A stretch of 64,000 bases of DNA, taken from NCBI GenBank assembly GCA_027886185.1, contig WOAB01000041.1, forward strand, positions 1,798,001 to 1,862,000. Reading direction: 5' to 3'. Numbering within the stretch: position 1 is the stretch's first letter; each line of letters starts with the position of its first letter. A program made the position numbers and the translations under genes. This stretch comes from Rheum nobile (lineage: Eukaryota > Streptophyta > Magnoliopsida > Caryophyllales > Polygonaceae). Shown one piece after another: positions 12,100 through 24,502 of the stretch. A model generated the notes under the pieces. The model had not been told where the DNA came from. It searched no databases and saw only the letters and a list, made by a program, of their open reading frames with translations.

Positions 12100-13604
12100 A
12101 TACAAGCTTAGCTAGCTGGAACTGAAACCACTTGTGTTTTCAAATTTTGAAACCGTGCATCGACTGTGAATATAATTATATTTATAAAACAAGTATTAAC
12201 GGAAAATAATAATGGTAACAAATATTTCAAATCGAAATAATAATATGTAGTTTTTTAGATATAATTATTATTATGCAAAAAGAAAACATAAATATTAAAA
12301 AGATATGCAAAAAGTATTTCAAATTTGTATGCGTTTTGCAAATGTATCATAAGAACATATGGTTTTTTTTTTTTTTTTTGAAAGGAATAAGAACATATGG
12401 TTAAAAGTTAGAATTACTTGTATAGGAGGCACGCTCCGATAAAACGAAAATTGTGGTAAAACGGAAGTACTAATCTGGAGCGTCGGATTGATGTTGATGG
12501 ATGGTTGGATTAATGGGTTATAGGAGAGATATGATAGAGCCTTAACCACCAAATCTAACCAAATAAGGATATTATTAATAAAAAAATAATTAATTTTGAT
12601 TGTTACAGGAGAGAGAAATTAAGATAATATTCTCTTTTCTAATCGATTTTGCTCTCATTCAAATATTTAAAATTCAAATGGGAAGAACACTTTAAAACGT
12701 TCGTGAATATCGTTAGTGTGTTCACGAATATCAATCATTTGTTAATGAATATCGTTCATGTTTGTTTGAATATCGATTTTTATTTAATAAGTGAATATTT
12801 AATATCTTAAAAATGTGAATATCATCACTTAAATCATGAATTTCACTACTTGATAATATGAATATCACACTAAGTTACATGAATATCTCAATTAATCACG
12901 TGAATATCAAATTCACTTACATGAATATCACCACTCAATTTGTGAATATCACTACCCATTTTGTGAATATCGCCCACCGCCCACCACCCAATTACATTAA
13001 TATAGTCACCAAGTATATGAATATCATCACCTAACTACACGAATATCATCACCCAATATCTTCGAAGCTCCGATTCATGGCGATAAGGTTTAACAATGAC
13101 ATTGTCGCATCGATTTTGGGTCGCACAGTCACACGATCAACCTGAATATCAACATTATTATAATGAATATCAACAACATTATATTGAATATCATATCATA
13201 AAATTTGAATATCGACTATTCAACACATGAAACCTCATGAATATGAACAACATTATAGTGAATATCACATCATACAATTTGAATATCAATTGCAAATAGT
13301 ACAAACAACACCATCAACAAACAATTTGAATACTATAATAGCGATATTCATTCCATATGTGATGATATTCACGTATTTTGTACGCATAGTCATATAAGTA
13401 AGTAGTCAATATTCATAAAAACAGCAAATTGCACTAAATCCAGTTTCAGCAATATTGAACTTTAACCAAAATCAACAATGAAAAATTGGACAAATTCAAG
13501 GTTCAAATCTAGAAAAAAATCCAAAAGCCCTAAAATCGATGCTAAATATGCCAAATTCTCATCAACTTCTGTAAGAATTGACAGCAAATTTCCAGAAATC
13601 CAGT
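12100..13604. repeat. AT-rich spacer with a dispersed GAATATC motif array
   Basis: From about 12705 to 13400 the heptamer GAATATC, usually as TGAATATCA, recurs roughly every 20-40 bp on the plus strand, more than 20 times by eye. It appears mostly in complementary form (GATATTCA) at the far end near 13340-13410. The spacing is irregular and the intervening sequence differs between copies, so this is not a simple satellite. A T-run lies at 12362-12379. No coding region is supported. Confidence 0.7.
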
Positions 13605-13962
13605 GTGACTTCAACTGGCTTGTTCTCTTTCGTCTGGAATCGGAATTGGATGATTCCAACTCCCAGAGTTAGATCTGGAAGTCTAATTTCGTCCCTAAAA
13701 ATTTGAGAATTTTCTGAGTTGTGAATCAAAAGATATGGCGTTTTAACTGAGAGGTCGCTGAGATTTTCGGGAAGGAACCCACCGTGACTTCAACTGGCTC
13801 GTTCTCTTTCGTCTGGACTCGGAATTGGATGATTCCAACTCCCAGAGTTAGATCTGGAAGTCTAATTTCGTCCCTAAAAAATTGAGAATTTTCTGAGTTG
13901 TGAATCAAAAGATATGGCGTTTTAACTGAGAGGTCGCTGAGATTTTCGGGAAGGAATCCACC
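13605..13962. repeat. Tandem duplication, 2 x 179 bp
   Basis: The unit at 13605-13783 is repeated immediately at 13784-13962. The copies differ at only a few positions (for example GGCTTG/GGCTCG, GGAATC/GGACTC, AACCCACC/AATCCACC). The unit starts GTGACTTCAACTGGCT and ends GGAAGGAANCCACC. Short frames across it do not look like a known gene. Confidence 0.9.
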
Positions 13963-15086
13963 GCTGCGAGAGGCAGTTCGAGAGGCAACGACAACAGTAG
14001 AGGGGCTCCGATTCTACCCAGATCCACCGTGGGGTTGGCGACCATCTGAGTTGTGTCGTGTCCGTGGAGGATGGAGTCGGCTGGTTGGTCCGTGGTCGCT
14101 GACCCGGCGACCCCCCCTGTGGCGGTGGTCTTTTCCCTTTGGAGGAGATCTGGAAAGAGGCCGTGAAGTGGGACGTGAGAGGAAGATGATAGAGGTTTGA
14201 GAGATCTGGAGAGCGGATCTTTGAATCTGGATTTGATTTTGGAAAGTCCAGATTTGGTAAATCAAATCCCTATAATTATGTTAATTTGAGTGGATTAGGT
14301 GTGTGCATTCTATTTTCCTTAATGTGCACCCTCTTACATTCAATATGGATCATTGATTCGATTTTAATCTAAAGGCTCATATTTATACTCCCGTTTTACT
14401 CTAAGAGCCTGTTTTATTTGATCATAAATCTACTTGTATATTCCTACATAAAATTCTTATATAATAACTCAACTCGACAACTTGTTTAGCACGAAACGTA
14501 ATTTCATCCGTTCTCCATATACGTTTTAGGCCCGGCCCATTTCATCATTAGACCGAAACGTACTCCTGACAATGGGTTGGGTTAGGCCCGGCCCATTTTA
14601 GGGTCGACTGACTTTTACTCAATATCTCACACGTGTACGTGTTTGATGAGGTCTAGTAATTAGCACCATATGGTCCATATGGCATAACAACAAATTGATC
14701 ACTATTTTATGTGTACAAAAGTTCATCGTTTATTATTGCAACATTGCCCAAGTCCCAAGATCAATTCCATGGCTCCGTTATCTTTATCCCATTACTAACT
14801 TTCAATGGTAGTGCATCCATCAACGCAAACCAATCATAATACAGAAAGCTAAGCGTGGAAAGAGTAAAACTTCTTCTTCTTTTTCTTTCTTCTTCTGTTG
14901 ATTTAAAGGCACCCGGCTTTACAATGCAACCAAAATAAGAAACCAAAAAACCCCAAGTAGGAACTGTGTCACTAAGAGTTGAGAGATATTCTCTAAAGCT
15001 GTTCCAACTGTGTTTACTCTTTCATTTCCAATCTTTTAGCTATTTCACTGTTTGTCAATGTGCATCCAGCAGAGGCTATCTTAAAT
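13963..15086. other. Spacer and likely 3' UTR of the ATX gene
   Basis: The left part is GC-richer and resembles the end of the repeat-bearing segment. It is followed by AT-rich sequence and a repeated phrase GGCCCGGCCCATTT at about 14532 and 14588. The right few hundred bases, next to the stop codon at 15087-15089, probably include the 3' UTR of the methyltransferase gene. No other gene is seen. Confidence 0.4.
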
Positions 15087-18000
15087 CTAATTCATGAATT
15101 TCCTGCAGTTGGGTGCTCCGCATAAGCAAGGGACCTTCAACTCATCGCGATCATCTGGGTCAAATAAATAATCGTACCTGGAACGAAGAAACGACAGCAC
15201 ATGATGTATCTGGCTTGACATAGAGAACGGTATCATAAGAGTGAATGAGATCTATAGAAGAATTTGAAAGTTCTTTTTGCTTATTTTGTGTATACTAGCC
15301 CTTACGTGAGCTCGTCGCCAATAGAGACATCGGTCTTTGCAATGAGTACGATCCTACTTACATCGTCACCAACGCTTATAATCCTTGCATAGCAATTAGG
15401 CATGCACTGCAACAAGAGGACAATGCAAAAAAGATGTATTAGCATGCATATGGGATTGCACTTTTCCATTCAAGATCTCCTCAATTGTTGAAATTACTAA
15501 CATAAACGTATTCTATACACCAGAAGATGACAGCACTCAAACTGCGAGGGAAATGGACCATGATAGAAAATAGTAATGCGTTAAAAGTACTTACTGAATG
15601 GTTGATGAGACGACCTATGTTTCCTTTATCAGTTGCATCAATAACCACATCCTCACTTATCTTGAACAACTGCCAAAAACGATTGGGGAAGAGTATCAGA
15701 ATCAATCCATATCTCCTCAGATGTATACAGGACAAGGATAAGCTGAGTAGCAGAATACAATACCAACAGGTTACAGAAAACAGTTGAATATGAATAGGCC
15801 AAATGCCATAGATACCAGTTAATGACCAAGCAACACCGAAGGGACTGGGGAAATTTGTGAAATGGAACAACTAACAATCCCAAAAGGATGACAAGTCCCG
15901 CTAACCAATACACACGAAAAAAAAAGCATTCAAATGAAGTGAAAGTTGACTTACATAGCAATCTTTGCCTTGTTGTCTGTACCGTACCTCTCGCCAATCT
16001 GCAACACTTCGTCTCACTTGCTCCCCGTGATACTCAAGTACCTGGAGATAAATATAACCTATTATTCCTTAATGCTCTAGAAATGCTATAATGAACTAGT
16101 CCATACACGGATCTTGAGAATATAACAGTGTCAGAAAACCCAGTGAATATAGATTTCCCAAAAACCTAGCTAGCACTCTGCAGCCACAAGAACTGGCGAT
16201 CAGCCATCAGTTCTGGCACCTTCAGAAATTTCTTGCGTAGGTCCATTAATCTAAAACCTAAAACCTAACAAGAAAAGAAATATAAGTAAAGCCCAGTCTA
16301 AATATATTTTAGGCATCATGTTTTACCATTTCTCCTTCTTGAATGCTCTGACGTGCAAACAGGCCCCATCCATGTATACCAGATTTACCAAAACAAACCC
16401 GCTGAGCTGCAGTTTTCTGAATAGTGGGGGAAAACCCAATAAGGTAATTGTAGTGGACATTAATTAACTGCAGCCATAACTGATAGCAACGGAAACCTTG
16501 CCTGCAAGTGGTTAAGACTCTGCTCCAGTGTAGCAAATAAAGTGGAATTTTCGTCATCCTTCACAAAAGATAAGTACAGATTAGTAAATAACATTGAACA
16601 ATCTTAAGATAAAAAAGTATACTCAGTGCCTCAGGTATAAATGGAAAATTCTAACTTCAATGCATCAAACAATATCCATGAATGGGGTAGACCATTACAA
16701 AAGGATAATGTAAGTAATAAAGAGAAGTATTTACTTTGCAAGAGTTCAAGCTCTCAATCTCTTCCAGGGAATGATGAATTGGGCCCATTAACCGGTGAAA
16801 CATTGGCAACACTTCAGCTTTCTAGTAATCATTAAAAAAAGTAAGGGAGAAGGGTGAAGTTAATCCATAGAGTTGTACAGCCGTGGAACAGGCAATATTG
16901 CTAACTTCTGTAGCTCATTTACAAGTACATTGACAAAGCACATGATAAACCTTTCGCAAGAGAGGAGCACCTAAAATTAAAATGGACACGAATGATGCAT
17001 CACTGAAACACATGAAAATCAGAGCATGAAGAACACCAGCAATGAGTATAAACCTTGGTTTTGCATCGTGTGTATATGCGGCATCTTGCAGCAGCAAGCA
17101 AGACATCCCCATCAGATTTTTCAGGAACGGGCTCAGGAAGTTCTATCCGCTTGGAAATAAGCCTTGAACCTTTGATTTTCCTTTGCACTTGACTTTCAAA
17201 CAACGTTCTTGTAGAAAATACTCCTGAAGGAGTCTTTATAACCAGTACAGCATTAACATCAGGTGTCCTATATCAAGAGCCAAAATAGAGGAATAAGATA
17301 AAGAAACCATGCCATGCAGATGGCTGCAATAAGTGTTTACACGGTTTTATGTTCCAAAAACTATAAGACAAAACTAGAATTAAACATAGAAAATTTATCA
17401 GAAACAATAAAACACTGAAAAGCTTACATGGCAATCTAAATGCTGATTCCATGATAAAAGCAAAACACATTTCCAGGACGTACAAAAATTCACGGTTTCT
17501 TAGAAAGAATATTTTATTTTATTCTCAATTAGCCACGAACCCTTATAAATACAAATTAATAAGTTATCCACTTTATATTCTCTCAGCTTTCAAGAAAAAG
17601 ATGTTTAGAGCACAAGCAAGTATGTTACTGCCCTGTATAACATTCCAAATCCATTGTAGGGTCCAAGGGTAAGATAAGACTATCACACCCAATATGCTAG
17701 GCAAACTGAGTCATATTAATTTGTCCCCCACCCCCATAGACTCTCAGAAAGAGAAAAGGCTAGATTATTGATTAGAGAAAAAACGTGTCTAAATGATAAA
17801 GAAATGATTATTTAAACACTATTAAAAATGGAAACAATGTTGCTCACCGGTGAACGGAACAGTAGGACACCTTTCGTGTTATCTGTTTTCCATTCTTCTC
17901 TATGCAATTTAACTAGGAGACAAGTTCAAAATGAAACAAAAAATGCAAAGTTACAATCAATAATAGGAGTAGAAAGTAACAAATTAAGAAACAATAACAT

Positions 18001-21000
18001 ATGACTTGAAGGAGAGAAACAACCAATGTCAAATGTTTCATTGCTAATCAATATCCCAACTCTATGTCCAAGATATATAGATATGATTTGCTTCAGTTTT
18101 AACATTTTGGGCTATTCAGCACAATCAGCACTGATAATAGCAACTTATGTTCATCAAATCATCCTAATACCAAAGGTTAATTCAAATTTTTTTCCCATCC
18201 AAACTTTACCCAACAAAGATATCTTTGCAATTCAAGTAGAGTGAAATAAGTGTAACATGTGATTTTCTAAAGATTAGAAGTGCCAAACAGCCCCTCAGCT
18301 ATGAAATCTCAAAAGAATCAACTACCATCGGTCACCTATACGTAGAAAGTATAACTTACTTCCATGCAGAATCCTGCTCTTGAAGCACACATAGCATGAT
18401 AATAGGTGCCACACTTGCTACACTGTATGCAGGAACCGTGAACTTGTTCACATATTACGCATTTCTGCCAAATTAACAGAAGACAAGTAGGACCAAATGA
18501 GTCAATGATATAACTGGAAAGGAATTGGAAATTAAAACAGATCACGTAAAACAACAAGAGCAAACTGGAAGGTCTATCACAATATACAATAGGATCTTAG
18601 CAGGTTGGCAAACATATGACAAGGGGAAAAAGGTAGATTTATCTGATAATGAGTACCCCTGTACCTTTACAAAAGAATTTGACGGAATTCTCATAATTCC
18701 AGCAGCAGGCTCCATTTTCTCGTGATCTAGGAAAGCAACTTCTGGTTGAAACCAAGCACATGTCACATGAACCCACAATTTATCAACATCAGTTGGCTTC
18801 AAAGCACCACCTGAAGACATGCATTTAATCCCACTAAGTTCAGGAACCTGCTGAAGGTTGCTATTTTATAATTTAAGGGCTCGTAATAATCATGACTTGA
18901 AAGTCACAAACACTAATCATAAGTTATAGTAGTTGATAAGCTAATTAGACAAAGGTTTACAAGTAAATAGTTCATATTAAAGAAAATATTATTCATTAAA
19001 TATCTTTTCAGCAAACCCTTTGTAGAAATCATATATAAACTCATAAGGCAACATCTGAAAGAGTTGCAGAACAGCCACAAGCAATAATACATGCCTTTCA
19101 CGGGACAAAGGCAACACTCTCTTTCCATGCTCGGAATCTCACAAGCTCTACAAACCCATGAAGTAAAATCCTGAACATCTTTGGCTCCATAACATTCTTG
19201 ATGGACTGCTATTTGGCATCTGGACAAAGTTGAACAAAAAGCATCAACCTCAAACACTGAATACAACTTTCCAGATATATGAAGAATACTTGACAAGCTT
19301 ACCTGTTGCAAATAATAATTTTGTTATAGTCCCAATCTTCCACCCATCGACATACGGCACACCGCTCTGTCGTCCACTTTACATGTACAGGTTCGTATGT
19401 TTCTATATTGAACATGTATAGAAATAAGCTTACTGAATTTCGCTCAAACAAAAAGGCCTACTGAATGAAGCATACTCCAATTATATAACACATTCCAACA
19501 TCTGAATCGGAAAACTACCTTGCAAAAAGTCAAACAGCTGTGACTGATTTAACTTAATAGGATCTGCACCAGTCATATTATATTCTTGAAGCTGAAAGTT
19601 CAACGAAAAGTGATCAGTTTTCAGAAAGCTCAATGTATCTGCAAACTGCAAACTGAAACTAAGCAATGCTCCTTCACTTTATATATATTACAGCAATCAG
19701 TAATATCTTATAATCATAATAGTGACAGAGAACCAGCAAATTTCAAGCCATTTATCATGGAAATACATACCCATTTTGACAAAGGTATCATCAGACCCTT
19801 AACTTTAACACTATACTTCCACTTCTTGGCTCTACAACCTGTATGGCGTTCCCATTCACTCAATGTCTGCTTTCTTGTGCCGCATGAACCACAGTTGCAC
19901 ACAACCCTGAAATACAAGTAGATTAGTAGCGCATTGGAAGTTAATGGAAATTAAGAAAAAGGAAAAAGGCAACCACCACAAGTTTCATAGCTGCAATGGT
20001 TATTATTGTATGCCATTATGTCATGCAATTTCAGACTTCAGTGAAGGAGGCAGACTCAGGGCATTTCATTTCGATAATTTACTCAATAAATAAAGAGCAA
20101 GATGCTTTTAGGATAGATATCTCAGAGACTTACACATGGAGGCTTGGAATGTAAGTTCCTTCCATTCCATTGCACAAAACAGTGATCTTGTCAGGTGGTG
20201 TTATTTGTCTACAAGTTCATTAGGAATCTCAGATGGAAGCAAACTATGAAATAAAGAAGGGATGGGCACCGCAAAATGGAAAAAGATCATACTGGAGCAT
20301 CAATGGTTGGAAATATACCTAACTTTTGGCGTCAAATCTGAGAGTGATGAGTGATAATCGAACTTCGGCTTGCAATCAGGACAATAGTAATCAGAACTCT
20401 CCAGATCCTTTACATAAACAACACCTCAGTTGTTATGCTTCTAGACCACACGAAATTCCAAGCTTACTATGGTCATATTCGCACTAGCATTTGCAGCAAA
20501 GAGTGAAAAACCAACCTTGAGATGCTTGCCAGTAAGTTTAGCACATTCAGCATGCACCCAAACATCACAACCATCACAACAAACCTGTTCCAGAAAATTA
20601 TCAAGACTTAGATCTGGGACAATAAAAATGAAACACAGACAACATCAAGTCAAAGAAAGAAGGCAAATTCACCCAGCTTCCTCCATCCGAATGATGCCAA
20701 ATCTTCTTACACATCCCACAATATTGCTTTGACTTCAGTAGCTGGTGATCAAATTCAAAGTCTTTTTAGTAACCTAAGGTTGAAACTCCACAACTGAAAC
20801 TTTAAAGGTACATAAACAATCTTCTCCATGAACTAAAGGTGTATAAAAGACAAATCTTAAGAACCTTGACACAATGTTTACATAGAAGTCGGCCTCCATG
20901 GGTAACAAAAGATCTGCAAGACAAAAGCAACCCACATCCATGACAAGTACGTGTATCTTTCCTCTTCTCATCAACATACTGCACATAAAAACATCATCCC

Positions 21001-23054
21001 AAAGTTTTTTTAATAGAGAACCGCATACATCAGAACTTTTCCAGCTAAGTAAATGAATGAGCTTCATTAGGACCAAAAAGTACCCCTTAAGATTTTTGCA
21101 GTAGAATCACATTAACAGAAAAAACAAAGTAAATAAAATAATATTGGTTATAGTTATCTTTAACCATTTACAGTGATACAGATATGGTGTAACAAAAACA
21201 ACTAACAAAATTCATTTGATTGAAAAAAACAAAATAAATAATGTCATCTTAACATGATTTTGGCCTTAGAGACGCTCTTAACGTGATTTTTGGATAGCCA
21301 ATGGCAAACACAATGTGTTAAAAGCATCCGGGGTCCCTACTATATCACTGCAATATGAAATTGGAGGAAACTAAATGGAGAACATATAGCATACCCGCCA
21401 TACCTGATTCTGTGATTGGCATCCCTGGTCTTGCTTTGAGCCAGTTGCCTCGTAAAATTCATAGGAGTTGGAACCAAAGATTGTTTCTTCCTCAACTCCC
21501 ATGTTTACATCCATATATCCTTGCTCTACCAAATAGGCCTCTTCAATGGCCATTCGAAAATCACTAGGTTTGCTCTTGTGCAAATCAGTCTGCCCCTGAA
21601 ATCTGGAAACATTGAACCTTAAATTTTTTTGTCAGGAAATTAAACCTTAAGTTAAAACAGCAAAAAGTGTCAAACTGCCAAAAACTAGCTTCCTCTTGTG
21701 ATAATCAACTCTCTTGTCAAAATTTTTGATACAAACCCATCACCACACAACCGTTCAAGAAAGAGGGCATAAGGGTGTGTTTGGTAAACATGTGGATAAT
21801 GCAAGGGGATAAGGTAGTTCATTGGATTTCATAAGACAACTGATAATGTGATTGTGTGCTACAAAACCCTTATAATGGAAACTGAATGTTGCCAAACACA
21901 CCCTAAAAGTCAGTTTTCTTTCATTGCTGATTGGAGCCTAGAGAAACGGCGCCCAATATGAATGAAATCATTTCTACTATCTCAAACATGTTGTGAACTA
22001 TATCAAATAATACAGCAGCAATACTAGGAAGCGAATAGATCACCTATCAAGATATTCAAGGAAGGGAAAAATCATTCCACATTTGACCCATGCATAATCC
22101 TGTTCGAACCAGCAAGTGAATGTCATGAACAGCTCTGGAAGCATAAAATCATATCGTCATAATGAAAAGCTGAACACGCACAAGCAGACACATGAGGGGA
22201 CTTACCCTTTGTGTTCCATTTTTGGAATAGCCGAAATACATGACACAAAGAGCATCAGGAACACAAGAGCTTAACACAACCTCAGGTGCTTGCAACATAG
22301 GATCAATGACAATAGCAGGCCAAGCAGGGTATCTCTTCCCAGATTTTGCCCAAACCAAATCACCCACAGTAAAGTCTCCTGGCTTATAGATTCCTTTCCT
22401 CCTTTCACTCTCATTTTTAAGTTTCTGTATACTCTTACCATCACCATTACTGATCATTCCAGGCATATGTTTCCCAGTATCAGCAAATGGGCGTGGCAGT
22501 GAACTCACCATGCTCGAAGACTTGCTTTCAACATCATAATTTAATACGAAACAGTCCAATTCATCTTCCTCCATGTCTTGACAATACGGGTGATCCCTAT
22601 AACTCGGCAAGCTAAGTTTCTCTTCCCTGTACTGCTTCTTAAGCAAGTAGCTACTGAAATCAGAACCAGGGCGCTTACTTTTTTTACCGTCCCGTCTTTC
22701 CAGATAGATTGCGCCTGTGTGCTTGCCTTTGAGTTTCTGCCTCAAGCTAATGACCGAATCATTGAACCGAGAAGGCAAAACAGAAGCACGCCCTCTCGAG
22801 TTCTTCGACTGCCTAGAATTTCCAGTCGATATTAGTTGGTTCCCCGAGCTGAACTCGGTTTCAAACCCATAATAGTAAGCATCGTTCGACCAAGAAGCCT
22901 TATCAGTCCCGTGACTGTCAACCTCGGCGTTCAATCCATCAACGGGAGGATTGCTGAGCGTGGCTGTTCTCTGCCTTTTGGGATTAACGGAGCGACTGTA
23001 GTCATCGTCTTCAGTGCCCGAGCTATCGAATTGGTAGGGATTGAGATGTGGCAT
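15087..23054 (-). CDS. ATX3/4/5: Histone H3K4 methyltransferase, ATX3/4/5-type trithorax protein (23 coding exons)
   Basis: Exons 5' to 3': 23054-22206, 22099-22044, 21602-21404, 20978-20865, 20741-20673, 20584-20516, 20407-20319, 20208-20134, 19906-19771, 19591-19519, 19402-19303, 19219-19095, 18810-18665, 18464-18360, 17912-17848, 17267-17054, 16821-16735, 16558-16502, 16416-16327, 16041-15955, 15669-15595, 15406-15306, 15177-15087. All phases agree, giving 1023 aa, close to the size I recall for Arabidopsis ATX4/ATX5. The product is a nuclear enzyme that methylates H3K4. The PWWP domain starts near 228 (GDLVWAKSGKRYPAWPA). A PHD finger lies at about 413-470. The extended PHD (CAVCRWVEDWDYNKIIICNRC onward) covers about 588-735. 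The SET domain starts near 883, with NHSCMPNCY at about 958-966 and post-SET CLCGAPNCRKF at the end. No FYR domain is seen, which separates it from ATX1/2. Introns after 19095 and 16502 use GC donors. A 5' UTR intron is likely, with an acceptor just before 23108. Confidence 0.94.
21773..21903. mobile_element. Tourist/PIF-Harbinger-like MITE in an ATX intron
   Basis: The 131-bp element has terminal inverted repeats GGGTGTGTTTGG / CCAAACACACCC. It is flanked on both sides by TAA (21770-21772 and 21904-21906), the 3-bp target duplication typical of PIF/Harbinger. It lies in the intron between ATX coding exons 2 and 3 and has no coding capacity. Confidence 0.85.
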
Positions 23055-23670
23055 TTTCACTACCAATGGCCGTTTCGTGACTGCCCCTTTCCTGGGGTCA
23101 TAAATCTATCGAAACCAATCCAAGTTCACGACAAATTTGAAAACAAAAAAACACAGAAACACGAGTAAAACCCTAATTTCGCACCAAATCCTAATTATCA
23201 AGATGGTAAAGGAGAAATCAAAAGGATAGCCTCAAATGTCCTACCAATCCATACCAATTTTCAATCTATTGTCCACAGTGCAAAACGCATGATAGAAAAT
23301 TCGAGAGAGCCAACGACGATAACAAAAAATCCCAGGGTCTCGAGTCAACAAACGTAATCGGAATCACGGGCAAGAAGAACGATTGAAGTCGAGAACCCGC
23401 CAGAAAGAGGGAGCAATAAAGTCTCCCAATAAAATCGGAGATAATGGTGAAAAGAGGTTTGTTGATGCAGTTTACATTGGGCACACACCTAAACCAGATA
23501 GGAGACTGGGTTCTGGCAAAGGAAATTTGCACAGAAGTTTTTTTCCACAGGAAAAGGGTGGAAATCAGAGAGTGAGAGGAACGAGAATGGCGTGTGGCAA
23601 AAGCCGAGGGAGCCGTGAGTGGGAGAGAGAGAACGCAACAAGAAAATGGTGGTTGCCTGGTTGGTTGCGC

Positions 23671-23679
23671 ATTTTTATA
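23671..23679 (-). promoter_or_regulatory. Candidate TATA box of the ATX gene
   Basis: The minus strand reads TATAAAAAT here. Downstream on the minus strand is a CT-rich leader of about 500 bp that fits a 5' UTR, then an acceptor just before 23108. Inferred from position and sequence. Confidence 0.35.
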
Positions 23680-23719
23680 AGGGTGTTTTTGGTAAGTTTT
23701 AAATTTAGAAATTCGATCA

Positions 23720-24211
23720 TCTATATATATTAAAGTAAAAGAATTTAAAATTATCATATTGATTATGGCCTTATAAATTTTATGTATCAATTTGTAATTA
23801 ATTCATTTTTTTATTAACAATTCTATTCAATTTAAATAACAATATCTAATCACAACTAACTTTAAATATTTAAAATTTAAATTACAATATCTAATCACAA
23901 CTAACTTTAAATATATAAAAATTATATATAATTTTTTTATAAAATTTAATTTCTACAAATTACACATACAATAAACTTATAATATATGTGAAAATAATAT
24001 ATGATAGATTTCCTACTAAACTTATATATAAAATACATCTTATGTAATTAGTAATATTATTTTCATCTGTTTGCGTATATAATTTGATCTATATAAAATC
24101 ATATAATATATACAATTTCCAACTCATAGTCATAGTGCATGTACTTAATTGTGTAATCAAGCCCACTATATTATATTATTAGTTTATTATACATACAAAT
24201 TTTATGACTCA

Positions 24212-24274
<63 letters not shown>

Positions 24275-24502
24275 GCAAAAGAATTTAGAGCCACCATATT
24301 GATTTCGGCCACACAAATCCTATGTGTCAATTTGTCATTAATTCTCTATAATAAATTATTTATTTTTTATTTCTATAAATCCTATACAAATATATTTTTT
24401 ACTATGTGGTTTGTTACCTAGTTTTTAGTATCTCAATTCAAATCTATTATTATCAATTTTGTTGTTGTTGTTTGTTATGTGATTTACGTAACAATATAAA
24501 AG
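23720..24502. mobile_element. Helitron-like 5' termini and a (TA)n tract
   Basis: A|TCTATATATATTAAAG at 23720 and A|TC(TA)n followed by TTAAAGCAAAAG starting at 24212 look like Helitron 5' ends: TC, inserted after A. Both are followed by related sequence containing (A/G)CCATATTGATT..GGCC..ATTTTATGT or close variants. The (TA)n tract spans about 24213-24271. The same start motif recurs near 27530 and 27780, and a weaker one near 28602. No Rep/helicase gene is present, so any such element is non-autonomous. Confidence 0.55.

Noticed and set aside
24213..24271. CRISPR-like or satellite array
   Set aside because: It is a plain TA dinucleotide run. No spacer-repeat structure exists anywhere in the window.
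24149..24421. 90-codon frame containing poly(Ile-Tyr)
   Set aside because: It is translation of a TA microsatellite.
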